DNA from: Rhea pennata
Lineage: Eukaryota > Chordata > Aves > Rheiformes > Rheidae
Direction: 5' to 3'
Assembly: GCF_028389875.1 (NCBI RefSeq)
Contig: NC_084671.1
Span: 28,825,083-28,889,082, forward strand
DNA length: 64,000 bases
This document shows positions 24,301 to 51,900 of the stretch, one piece after another. Both the position numbers and the translations under genes were made by a program. The stretch's first letter is position 1, and each line of letters starts with the position of its first letter. The notes under the pieces are model-generated. The model had not been told where the DNA came from and searched no databases. It saw only the letters and a list, made by a program, of their open reading frames with translations.

Positions 24301-24306
24301 ATTAAA
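24301..24306 (+). terminator. Candidate FARP2 poly(A) signal ATTAAA
   Basis: ATTAAA about 1.04 kb after the FARP2 stop, followed 25-45 bases later by a GT/T-rich element (TGCTTGCTGTTTGTTCTG). That is a usual layout for cleavage and polyadenylation. An AATAAA lies further on at 25335-25340 and may serve a longer 3' UTR. The choice cannot be settled from sequence alone. Confidence 0.4.
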
Positions 24307-25334
24307 TCTCTGTACCAAATCTGAAGTGCTTGCTGTTTGTTCTGTTTTTGTAAAACTGTCATATCTGGTTGCCCCCGCAGAGGGAAAGAAATAAGCTAAA
24401 CGCCACAAAATGCTGTTGGACATGGTTTCGATGGGCTCTAGGGACTCTGTTGATACTTTAGATAGGAAATTATTTGTGTATTAGAAGAAGGAACAATGAA
24501 CTTGTGTAGTGAAAGAAAAATGGAAGTGTTGCGTGTTGCGAGGATGGAAGAATGCCGAGATCCTTGTGGAAAATGGGAAGTAGAGAGATGAGTATGTGCA
24601 GTCTCCCAGGCTATTTGAGGTTGTGGTCTAAAATACATGCTGAATGAGAAAGGATGAGGCTTGCAGGTAGAGGACTCCAGAGACTTCCAGACCATTCACC
24701 TGTCATTTGCTTCATAGAGAAGAAGAGTGACTGCAGATCCAGTCTTCGCTACCACTGTCAATGGTCATTGTCTAGTGTAAGTTAAATGTACTTAATTTAT
24801 TAGTGGGTTTTTTTTTTAAATTAACTGTTGTAGGTGCGTGAATGTGAATTGACTAGGTATGTTATAACCTAGCTGAATATGACTGTTGAAAGTAAATAGC
24901 TTCTTGGTATGAAACACTCTCAGCCTCTTATTCCTGGGCACATCATCCCCATCAGTTTGGGTGTTCATGGGAAGGCAGATGGTATTTTCGCAGGAGTGTT
25001 GCATTTCCTCAGAACTGGGAGAGGTTTCACACTCCTAATTAATGGGTGTTTCAGTCCAGCTGCTTCCCTAGATGATACGGACTGCTGCTTTGTCATGGCA
25101 ACATCCCAAAGTCTTTTCACAGGAGTGTTTTCCTCTTTAATGAGAACTCTCTCATGCCGTTGCAGCCCTTTGCTGCTGTCCTGCAAGGAAGCCGAGTGGA
25201 AGAAGAGCAGGGTCTCTGTCAGCAGTTGGGTTTCTGACCAAATCTCCACCATCAACCATTGGCTGCATTGACTTAAATCCTAGCTCTAGGAAGCCCTGCT
25301 GCTGGAAGACACTTTTATAGCACTCACTTTATTC

Positions 25335-25340
25335 AATAAA
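25335..25340 (+). terminator. Candidate distal FARP2 poly(A) signal AATAAA
   Basis: A canonical AATAAA about 2.08 kb after the FARP2 stop, followed by T-rich sequence. It is the first canonical hexamer I find on this strand past the stop codon. Confidence 0.35.
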
Positions 25341-25489
25341 GTAATTTTCCAAGGTTATCATTCTAATTTCACCTAGCATCAGCTATGATTCACCTGCAGC
25401 AGAGACACACCAAGCCAGAGTGATGTGGAAGAGGAGGCAGACTACACATTTACTGAATTGTGAGTGTCACAAAACTGGAGGGAGGAAGC

Positions 25490-25690
25490 GGTTCAAGGGT
25501 AGGCTGCTAGGCTAGAGGACCCGACTGACAGAACGTCCTGAAATTCAGCAAGGCTAAAGGCCAAGTCCTGCATCTGGGACTACACAACCCCTTGCAACAA
25601 GGTACACTAGGACCTGCGTGGCTGGGTAGCAGGCCTTGTAGAAAGAGGCAGAGTCCTGAAAAACAAGCTGTGCATGTCAAAAGGTAGTAT
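25490..25690 (+). mobile_element. Old, diverged CR1 LINE fragment
   Basis: Eroded match to the C-terminal polymerase region of CR1: AATTCAGCAAGGCTAAAGGC, then CAAGTCCTGCATCTGGGA and ACAACCCCTTGCAACAAGG. These are equivalent to the [10 protein letters not shown] part of the copy at position 640 onwards but much more diverged. It belongs to an older subfamily. The edges are uncertain. Confidence 0.5.
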
Positions 25691-27571
25691 CTTAGACTGG
25701 TATGTACGCTATGAAAACTAGAACTGGCCACCTGCTAGCAGAGACAAGGATAGAAATGCTGGAGAAATGTGCACTTGTGAGAGCACAGAGCACTAGGGAA
25801 TGCCTGGAGTGAAATAACCTGTAGTTGTGCCCAATATTTCTTTTTAGCTAGCTGATGGGAGTTCACACTCTTAAAATCAGGCAGACTTCATTTGAGCTAC
25901 ACCTGTACATCAGCTGTCAATCACAGTAGGATTGATGAGCGGGCTGTGCTGCAAGGTTCAAACCGTGACGTGTACCCAGTGCTCCTGGAGAGCGAAGTAA
26001 CTATAAGCGAACCTCACCCAAAGCAAGCAGAGTGGAGGCATTTCTTTTGTACAGTCCTTTGCCTCACTTGTTTTTCCATCTGGGGTGATGGAGAACAGCA
26101 GCACTAGCTTATAACGCAAGGAAACAGAAGAAACAGCTAGAGAAACGATCACCACGGTGGAGGAAGCACCCTGAAGGTGGGAGAACCTGACTGGTAAGTA
26201 TTCCACAGACTATTTGAACATCTACACTGTATTTATCCTCCCGTCACCTCTGTTTAGCAGCCTAATACTGTTGTGACTCCTGTTACAGGAGAGAGGCAGT
26301 GAGCAGAGTCTTCCCATATTTTTAGGTAGCTGAGTAGTGGATGATCTTTTAGTTTGAACGGCTTAAGCGTTTAACCTCCAGCTTGGTATTTCCTATCTTG
26401 AAGCTTTGCAAGCTGTCTACAGTGGCTTTGAGACAGGAACCTCTGGTGCGGACCAAAAGCCAAGAACAACAGAAGGCAGCAAAAATTCTCTCTCAGGTGC
26501 AGAAAAAAAAATAAGCTCAAATGTGCATGTGTTTAAGATGCAGGAACACGGGCTATAAGCCAGAGGCTTCAGTACTGCTGGCAAAACTGCCTACCTCTCA
26601 CCCCGGCAGGCTTTCAAGCTGATGAAGATTTCAGTGGTGTATCAGTTCTTCTATGATATCCCACATTAGCAAGTCAGGGGTTTTACTTTGTCAGAACTTC
26701 GCAGGATCATGGTCCATCTTCGCTACCATCCCTAGCAATTACCTTAACAAAAGCACTGGGAAAGAGCAGAGTACAAGCGCTCCCTAACCATCTGTTTCTT
26801 GCTACCAGAACCCAAACTAAGGGAGAGATGGATGCATACTCGACAGCACTTTGCTTAATATACTTGTTACGTTTTAAAAAGCTGTATTTCCTGATTAGCA
26901 CTAGCAGTTTTCCCTGCTTGAGGCAACTGTCTTCCGCTCAGCACAACGGAGGTCTTCAGTACTTTAGGATCCAGAACGTTTTTGCTTTAGTTGCCACTGA
27001 GTGGGTCACGGCACTGGAGCTGTTGTGGTGAAGGCTGCGTTAGGAGTAACTAACTCCCTTTCCCATCCCCCAGGTACAGCAGTGTTCAGGACTCCCATTA
27101 CATCAGGTAACTCACCTCCCTCTTTTGTAATGGCCCCATCCGCTCAGCTTTGCCTCTATTCCAGTGTCAGCAACATGCACTTAAATAAGGTGCCCGGCGC
27201 CTCTTGTACTGCCTCCGGGGTGCACGGGCAACGCTGCTGACGTGCAGCGGCGCCAACTCCTTTGCAAAGGTTTCGAGAGGCTGCCGGGTCAGGGAGCATT
27301 AATGAAGCACTGGAGCTGCCGTTTTATAAAGCAGATTTTCGGCTGTGCTGCCGGGCTCTGTGTGCTCGCCTCCTGGCTTGTCCTCAAAGCGCTGCCTTAA
27401 TCTGAGCCGACTCCATTTGGGCTCCAGCTGCGTAGATGATGGGCTGCGGCCACTGTTTTCTCTCAACAGTACGTCGGGCAGAAGTGAGTGTGAGCGCATG
27501 TCGTTTAAAAAATACATACATATCCAAAAAGGTTCATTCAAAAGTACATTTGTCAAATCTCTGTCCCCTTC

Positions 27572-27602
27572 TTTTTTTTTTTTTTTTTTTGGGGGGGGGG
27601 GG
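27572..27602 (+). repeat. T19 directly joined to G12
   Basis: Nineteen T followed without interruption by twelve G. The junction of two unlike homopolymers is unusual. The G run is prone to assembly and replication errors, so the exact lengths should not be trusted. Confidence 0.9.
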
Positions 27603-27843
27603 ATCTCCAAGGAAAAGCAGCTGACAAACTACTGCACAGCTTGATCTGGGAACTAACTAATTTTCATTTTTTATAGTCCTTGGCTAGGCAGAACACATCA
27701 TACACGAGATTTTAAACACACAGACTTAGAACAGAATCTCCTAGCTGTCTGTCCTCTACCAGAGGTGAAGGCAGAGGTATCCACTTGTCAGTGGTCAAGA
27801 TGCAACTTAAGTCTAAATATTGCAGATCTTTAAAAAGGAATCT

Positions 27844-27846
<3 letters not shown>

Positions 27847-27877
<31 letters not shown>
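27847..27877 (+). repeat. A31 homopolymer
   Basis: A run of about 31 A. No retrocopy body or target-site duplication is evident next to it. Confidence 0.9.
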
Positions 27878-27878
<1 letters not shown>

Positions 27879-28238
27879 GCTATTAAACCTAACTGTACCT
27901 TTGGCAGACAGCGCAAGCCTAGCTCAACTCCAGCACGTTTCACCGTAAAGGATTAAGGTGACGCACCTTTCACTGGACGCCCTCCTCGCACGGGAGGACG
28001 ACCGCGGCTCAGTCTCGCGCTCCCAGTGGACTCAGCCGCCCCCCTCCCTCGCGGCACAGTTCTTTCAAGCAGTCAAAAAAATATATATATGTATAAATGG
28101 CTGCCTCGTATCATTCCTTCCACTTTGGGGTTGGCCTCAGCGGCGTCCTGCATAGCACAGAGGTGTTTTCTTTTCAGCTTGAGCACATGGCAGTTCCCTC
28201 GCAATAACGAGTTACGCGACCCTCCTTGGATTTGTTAC

Positions 28239-28244
28239 TTTATT
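28239..28244 (-). terminator. Candidate STK25 poly(A) signal AATAAA
   Basis: On the minus strand AATAAA lies about 2.2 kb after the STK25 stop codon. It is the first canonical hexamer I noticed in that direction. An ATTAAA at 29516-29521, followed by a long A run on the minus strand, is a nearer but less normal candidate. Low certainty. Confidence 0.3.
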
Positions 28245-30429
28245 GAAAGTGGCAGTTCCCTTTCAATGTTTTTAAAACCTAAAACCGTTGTTGCTTTGCG
28301 TACTGAAGGAAGGCTGTGGGGATCGTTTCCTTTAAGAACGTTACTCGTCACGCTGCAGTGCATGTGAAGGAGAATACAAGGTACCTTATTGACACAATTT
28401 GCTACCGTCATGAACAACAACTTTTTAAAAAGCAGCAGGAACCTTTCGGCCGCCTTCCTGCTAGACCGCAGCCTCTGCCTTCCGCCTCGGTAAGTAAAAG
28501 TGTCCTACCTACATGCTAACTAACTCCTTCTCCTGAGCGGGGAGGCTTGGGGGGGAAAAGAAAAAGGGAGGGTTGTGCTGTTTTTTCACAAATACAGGCT
28601 CTGCCGGCTCGCGCGCTACCCCCGGAAACGCCACCGGCCAGCTCGAGCCGGCACGGCAGCCCCTGCTCTCCGCCAGCCCGGCGGCTCTGCGCCAGCCCGT
28701 ACTCGCCCGTCACGGAGGCAGGGCGAAAGGTGGACGTAAGCTAAAGTGAACGTAGTACACCGGGGTGGGCGGAAACACGTGCTGCCTCTGAGCCCTACGC
28801 TTGCAACCTGCGGGCCCGAATCAAAGTACCCCAAGAAAAAAAGAAAAAAGGTCAAACCTTGTTCACTAAGAGTGGCCTATTAAAAGAAAAGAAAGAAAAT
28901 GCTGAACAGCTATCGCTTGTGTTCTCAGCGGCTTTCGGGTGAGCCACATCATTCACAAACACCCAGACAGGAGCTTCCGGGTGTCTAAAAAAGTCTTGCT
29001 GACTTAATGGTGGTATCTTTACGGTTAGAGAGTTCTCTAAGCAACTCACTGTCAGAAGTTACGATCCTACATCTGGTTTTCTAGACCTTTAAAGTATAGA
29101 TTTAAGATCTGTACATTAACCTGAATTAAAGACTTGCTCGAGAAACTAGTACTCTACAGAAAGCAAAGCTAGCTGGGACGGCTCCACTGGAATGCCTTAA
29201 GCAGGCAATACATCAGTAGATGCTTTAATCTCTCTGCTAGCAAGCTACAACACACCTTGTCAACTGGAGCAAAGCCCTGGCTTCACTGAGTTCCGCTCCC
29301 AAACTGAAAGAGTCAGTATGGGAAAGCCAAGATGAAGGGGATGAGAGCCCAGTGTGGTTTTGCTACCCAAAGCGCACCACCACTGCTGTTTGCCATCTAT
29401 TTTGTATGCTTCAGAAAACCTCTATGAAATGTAGACTTGCCTTCTGAAGATGAAGCCCCATCAGTGCCTTTGGTTATCTTATTCCCTACCCCTGTCTTTT
29501 TTTTTTTTTTTTTTTTTTAATCCTTCTGTAGCACTGGGGCAAACACAGTGGGATGGCTACTCAGTTTAGAGACTAGGGCTGCCAAAAGCCACATATCTGG
29601 CCACTCGAGCTGCAGAAAGCAACCAGGAAAGGACCCTTATCTGCTCCCCAGCCCTTTCAGACCAGAACACAACCACTTGGCCTTGCCTGTCTACACTGAC
29701 CCAAGGCAAGCTTTGCTGTAGCCTGAATTAGATGAACCATGGCCTGATACAAAATGATGTCCCAGAGCCAAAAAAAGGAAGTGTAGTCAGCAAACCCATC
29801 CTCCTGTGAAATGACAAGCTAGGAGAGACCAGCAGCAAGCTACACGTTTTAGCTTAACTGCTGCTGTAGTTGAAAGCTTTTCTTTACTAGTGTGTGAAGG
29901 AGTTGAAACAATCCTCTCAAACAATTAGAGCGCTGCTCCAACTCTCCCAGAGGCTGTAGTGCACGGAGAGCTTGCAGCCCTACCCCACTTGCACGTTACT
30001 GCTCAGAAACACTTCTTTGGAAATGGCAGAAGGCTAAACCCATCAGACTTGCCTTTGTAACATATCTGAGTGGAAGAGACTCTCCCTCTTCTCCAGCAGC
30101 CAGGCATTTACCTATAATAAGCTGTGAATCAAACCAAGCCAAAATGGATACATCCTTAGGGAAACAATTAAAAACTGCATTGAGTACATTGTAAAAACAA
30201 TTAGACCGCCCATCTTGGGCTCTGCAAAAGGTCTAAATTGTACTTGCATTGCAAACCCCACCCTGGGTTATCATGGAAACACGTGTATATGAAGGCTCTG
30301 AAATGTCCTGGAGTCCGTAACACAATGTTACATCCAACAGCAGATGGTGGTCTGGGTTCTAATGTAGTTCTTATGAAGCCGGAAAAAAATCCTTCTCCCC
30401 CCTCAAAACAGCAGCAGGGAATGTACATG

Positions 30430-47150
<16,721 letters not shown>

Positions 47151-47819
47151 GCCTACAGGATGGCCAGACATCCGCTTCTGCGAAATCAGGGAGCCTGGGT
47201 TGCCGTAGCACAGCGGGAAGGCAGTGCTTTCTCATCCACTGGTCAGCTGCGACAAGCAAGAACACAACAGCTGTAACTCGAGGTTCCCAGCATCTGCCTT
47301 ATTCCCCCCAGAAACTGCCTTCATCTACTTCTCCTCAGCCCGCAGTTTTCCTCGCACTCCGTCGACCCGTTCAAAGTGTGCCAGCCCCTCCTCGCATCAG
47401 CAAACCCCACCTCACGGTTTTTCTCCAGGTGGGACTTCCAGACGGACCAAGGAACCTCGCTTTAACGACAGACGCTGTCACAGCCTCAAGCCCTCTCTTC
47501 CCTGCTGTTACCCAACCACAGCTCCCAGGCCATCTCCCCAGCAGAGTCCGCCTGACCGCCCCGCTGTTACCCCTTCCCTCCTCAGGCCCCCCGGTAATCC
47601 TCTCAACACCTGCCTCTCTGAGGGTACCCCAGTACATCCATTTGCCAAGACGAGCTCCTCAGCACGCCTTCTCTCCACCTCAGGGTGCCCCACCCCCCCT
47701 CTTCATCCTGAAGCACCCCCCCAGGGCAGTAACCCCTGCCACAGGGCAGCCCTCTGTCCCAGCCACCCAAGCACCCCGACGCAGCCCAGCCCCGCACGGC
47801 GCCCTGGGCCACCCAACGC

Positions 47820-48330
47820 AGCCCCCCTCGGGGGACTGCCACCCCAGTGGCCCCAGCAGGGCATCCCCAGCCGCCTCGGGGGACCCCCACCCCAGTGACT
47901 CCAGCACAGCACTACCCCAAGAGAGCCCCCTCGGAGACCTCCAGCCCAACAAGCCCCCTTGACAACCCCCACCCCAGTGGCCCCAGCACGGCATCCCCAG
48001 CCCCCTCGAGGGACCCCCACCCCAGTGGACCCAGCATGGCACCTCCAAATCAACACATTCCCCTCGGGGCCCCCCACCCCAGTGCAGTGGCCCCAGCACG
48101 GCACCACCCCAAGTGAGCCCCCTCGGGGACCTCCAGCCCCACAAGCCCCCTCGAGGACCCCCACCCCAAGGTCTTCAGCACGGCACCCCCGCGCTCCGGT
48201 CCCCTCGGGGAGCCCCACCCCAGGGTCCCCAGCACGGCACCCCGTGCCCCGGCCCCCTCGGGGACCCCCACCCCAGGGTCCCCAGCACGGCACCCCCGCG
48301 CCCCGGCCCCCTCGGGGACCCACACCGCAG
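47820..48330. repeat. Degenerate GC-rich minisatellite, about 54-bp unit
   Basis: About eleven imperfect copies anchored on CCCTCGGGGACCCCCACCCC and CCCCAGCACGGCA. Successive anchors are spaced 48-59 bp, with several 28-30-bp half units. The last three intervals are 53-54 bp. The top strand is strongly C-rich, so the STK25-sense strand is G-rich with many GGG runs. Long open frames across it on both strands come from composition and repeat, not from a gene. Confidence 0.85.
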
Positions 48331-48609
48331 TGTTCCCATCGCTCCCCCGAGCGCGGCCCCCTCACAGCCCCCCGCCCCGGCGCGGCCCCAGGCCCCCGCC
48401 GCACCTACCCGGGCAGCCCACCGCCCCTACGGCCAACGGCCCCCGCGCGGCGCGCGCCCCCGCCGCCGCGGCGCCATGCCGCGGGGCTGCCCTGGGACAC
48501 GGAGCTCGGCAGCGGGAGCACCGGGGGAAGGGAGGGGAGAGCAGGGCAGAGCCGGGCGCAGGAGCGCGGCACGGCGGGGCAGGCGAGGGCGGGGAGGCGG
48601 CCGTGCAGC

Positions 48610-48631
48610 GCTGCCTCCTGGGAGGCGTAGT
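48610..48631 (-). promoter_or_regulatory. ZNF143/STAF-like site 1
   Basis: On the minus strand ACTACGCCTCCCAGGAGGC fits the ZNF143 (STAF, SBS) pattern ACTACAnnTCCCAGnATGC, followed by a GCGC-type end. Confidence 0.65.
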
Positions 48632-48671
48632 TCTCGCGCGGCCGCCCGCCGGCCCCGAGGCCCCGCCCTGG

Positions 48672-48695
48672 ACTACACGTCCCGGCAGGCCACGG
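48672..48695 (+). promoter_or_regulatory. ZNF143/STAF-like site 2
   Basis: ACTACACGTCCCGGCAGGC followed by CACGG; it fits the pattern ACTACAnnTCCCrGnAkGC. It is the best of the four sites over the ACTACA half. Confidence 0.7.
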
Positions 48696-48737
48696 GCGGG
48701 GGTGCGGCGGCAGGGGGGAGGAGAGCGAGGGCGTGAG

Positions 48738-48762
48738 CGCGAGGCCTTCTGGGAGAGAGAGT
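48738..48762 (-). promoter_or_regulatory. ZNF143/STAF-like site 3
   Basis: On the minus strand ACTCTCTCTCCCAGAAGGC followed by CTCGCG. The TCCCAGAAGGC half and the terminal GCG match well; the ACTACA half is weaker. Confidence 0.6.
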
Positions 48763-48803
48763 CCTGCGGTGGGGCGGACACGGGCCCGCGCGCAGGGCCG
48801 GGG

Positions 48804-48829
48804 ACTACCGATCCCGGTGGCCCCCGCGG
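48804..48829 (+). promoter_or_regulatory. ZNF143/STAF-like site 4
   Basis: ACTACCGATCCCGGTGGCC followed by CCCGCGG. It matches ACTAC and TCCCrG with a one-base relaxed end. Confidence 0.55.
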
Positions 48830-48960
48830 CGAGGTGGGCGGGGCTTCCGGCGGCGCCGGGGCAGGCGCGGGCGGGGTTGGGGGGGAGAGGGGGGTGCAGC
48901 GTCCCCGCTGCCTGTGTGAGGAGCGGCGCCGCGGCCGGGGCAGGCGCGGGGTGGGGGGAT

Positions 48961-51900
48961 GAAAAGAGATTTTTTCACTCAACAGCGCTCTCCTTATTTT
49001 ATTTTATTTTATTTCACATTTAATATCAGGGGCTGATTAACCTCCTGCCTGAAGAAACCCAGCTCTGTTCAGGCTTTCGGCCTTGTCATCCTCACAGCGG
49101 GGATGCTCGTCATCAGCGCCGCTTTCCTGACAAGTCCGAAGGGAGCGCAGTTGAAATTCAGATTAAATTCTAAGAAACCAGAAGGAAGGGAGGAATACTT
49201 CCTAAGGAAGCAAAGCAGCCTGTCAGGCTGCTGTCACCCTTTCCGTTGCCAGTCACCTTTAAAACTGGCCCTGAAGTTTTTTCCCTTATGGGGCACAGAT
49301 TTCTACCCCTGTCACGGCTGCCCACGCACACAGCTTTTTTCAGAGGTTATTTCTTCTGAGGGTTAATTTGTGCTGTTTTGTAAGAAACCATAGGAAGGAA
49401 TACACGGAGGAGTCAAAGCTTTCTTTGATCTGAAATACCTAAAAGAAAGAAAATCAAATGAAGGAAAATGTGGTTCTGCTCTGGTTCTGCTGTGGCAAGG
49501 ATAAGAGGGGAGAAACTTTCTGCACATGTTTTTGCACGCACATACACACACACATGCACATCACCCATGTGGTAGGGTAAGCTACGAGTCCCCAAGTGTG
49601 TGACTCAGGTGGTGGTTCACCCCGATGGCCTGGTTCTTTCTCTTACCTCATGGAGACTCGTGAATTTATCTATACAATTTCATTCTTGGCAAGGTGGCAA
49701 ACGCCTCACAGAAATATTTATTATGTTAAAGAAGTACGGCAAGTCTGAACAGAGCCATAAAACTCTCACTAACATCACCCAGGGACCTTAGGCTAGCTCA
49801 GTGTTGTCCAGTACAGGAGCATGGTAATAGTGACACTGAAGTGCAGGGAGGAGCAGCAAGTAACTTGATTTGTAGGCCTGATTAGAGTAAATTTTTAATG
49901 AGGGTACACTTGAGTGCCTATCTTAAACTGCAAAAGCTGGCCAGCAGTTTTCGAGCAGGACCGCAAGCATGTTCAGGTGTAGGTTGGTGTAACTGGACTT
50001 CCCATTTGGGACCAGTGGTATACTTAGATGAGCAGGATAGCTGGAGTGAGAACAGGGGTCCAGTTGCCATCTAGAAAAAGCCATTTTACAGGTCGATAGC
50101 TAATCAGTCTGCTTTCAACAAGCCCCGTAGGGAGAGAGATCACTGCTTCATTGCGAGACAGTTATTTCTGCAACTTTCTTGTATGAGGACGAGACTGTTA
50201 ATGTACTCAACACCACACAGCAGCAAAGTGCTGTCTGGGGAAGCAGGCTTCTTTAACTTCTCTGCGGCCATCAGTGGCATATTTGTGTCCATCACCACCT
50301 CCATTTGGTTTTAAGCAATGTATCAGCTGGAGCAGAAGTAAAATAAACATTTCCTCTTCCATTAATTTCCTGCTTTTTAGTTAATGCAGTATTCCTGGGA
50401 ACCTTGCTCATATATTTTTTAACATTTGCAATGGTGATTACAGAACAATCATACTGTGAGTTATATATATAGTGTTGCTTTAGCACCCAAAGAGCTATTG
50501 GTGCTTAAAGGGACTCTGGGATAACACTATGGTTTTTTTTCCTCCTCCAGCAGCCTTGCCAGTGCAAAAGTGAGCAGGCAGCTCCTTCTGGCTTCATCAC
50601 AGGTAGTATGGAGGATTACCTTGCTCCCAAAGCAGTAAGTCATGAAAGTAATGTTTGTCCTCTGTGTGTTGTATGACCATGCATGCTTGGTTGCCGTGGG
50701 AAATAAGGCTAAAAAGTGGAGGCTTCTGTTTGTGGTGTTGAGTTTTCTTCTCACTGCAGAGAGGAAATAACTTCTAAAGATTATTATTTTTTAAAGGGAA
50801 AGGCAGATCTTGTTAGCTTTTTTTTTTTCTTTCCTTTTCTGCACTCCTAAAAGCAGAAGGGTACATATGGTGGAATAAAGAGAAACTAGATTAAAAGCTG
50901 AAGGGTCAGTACAGTGAGTGTTTTCTCTTCCAGACACATTTCCTTATTTCAGAATGACACTTGAAGCTTTTAGCTATAGATCAGCTTCTGCCCAAAGCAG
51001 GGTTTCAAAGGATAACATTTTGCCCAATTCAGAGCCGTGAGATTGACACCTGAATGCATGCATCTTGGTCATGATGCTCATTTGTTTCTAGTATATGCTT
51101 CAGTTTTTCTCCATCTTAGGCTACTGGTGCTACCTAAGGGTAGGTAGGAGAACTTAACTACCCTGTACAAAGTGCTCATTAAATTGTTTAACATACTCTC
51201 TATTAAAAGAAATGCACGCACTAACAGAGAAACCTTGAATGAGGACACTCTACTGTGTTTATGTGAAGTTCAGAGACAAGTGTAAACAGTAGCTACAAAA
51301 AGCTTTTTGACTGATGGGTTCTTAAATGTTCTATTAAGGCAACACAGTTTTTATTTTTCAGTAGGAGGTATCAGACTGGATCACAAGGGGTCCTATAGCC
51401 TGCTGTCCTGATGCTCTGTGCCCTTCACCGGGTGCTTCTGAGAACAAGAAACTTCAGTGAGACATCTCAAAGAGACAGGCACAGTACCCTGCTTAAAGGT
51501 AAAAATGCTGTAGTTGCATTAATATATCTCTGCCTGTTGCATAGCTACTTGGGTCAGGTGGAGAGGGGGTTAAAAGAAATAAGTGTAATGAGACATCTTA
51601 AAGAGGGTCAACCTGGAAGTTGAATCAACTGACAAAAGCAAAGCATGTTGGTGAGGAAACTCTCTGCAGTCGTGCCTTGATTTGGAATTAGGTTGTGGCC
51701 AAACCAAATTGTGCAGAAAGGACCTCAGGAACTAATGCCCTACAGCTTAACTACTTCAGCTTATGAAAGTCTTTCTAGAAAGTGTCTGTTGGTGGCTGGT
51801 TCAAGCATCAATAGTTTTATTTTTTGATATGAATTACTCAAAACCCCCAGAGATGACCCACCCGGATTTAACTCAGTACTTCTTGAGAAAGCTGTTGAAA

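Larger units (their letters stand above)
23259..30429. other. Tail-to-tail spacer with both 3' UTRs
   Basis: 7.2 kb between the FARP2 stop and the STK25 stop. It contains FARP2 3' UTR at the left, the old CR1 fragment at 25490-25690, a T19/G12 homopolymer junction (27572-27602), an A31 run (27847-27877), a CpG-rich patch (about 28600-28740), a T22 run (29497-29518) and STK25 3' UTR at the right. No open frame with recognisable protein content is present. Confidence 0.7.
47600..48960 (-). promoter_or_regulatory. STK25: CpG island and probable STK25 promoter
   Basis: Very GC-rich and CpG-dense block upstream of the first STK25 coding exon, densest at about 48360-48960. No TATA box is seen. Four ZNF143/STAF-like motifs lie at 48610-48829. 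A plausible donor for a non-coding first exon is at 48405 on the minus strand (GGGTAG then GTGCGG), which would put transcription starts at roughly 48450-48700. The exact start and exon 1 cannot be fixed from sequence. Divergent transcription to the + strand is possible for such islands. Confidence 0.7.

Noticed and set aside
24909-25271. 120-codon + strand open frame downstream of FARP2
   Set aside because: No domain or splice sites; it lies in the likely FARP2 3' UTR or flank.
47224-47962. Long + strand proline-rich open frames (224 and 194 codons)
   Set aside because: They overlap in different frames, are biased by GC-rich, C-skewed repeat sequence, and have no conserved motif. They arise from composition in the STK25 first intron.
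47703-48404. 233-codon minus-strand glycine/arginine-rich open frame
   Set aside because: It is a translation of the minisatellite, whose near-54-bp units keep the frame open. No homology is seen and its start lies in the CpG island next to a donor-like site.
48330-48982. Overlapping + and - strand open frames of about 210 codons in the CpG island
   Set aside because: Stop codons are rare at this GC content; both strands and several frames are open at once, and none shows protein-like composition.
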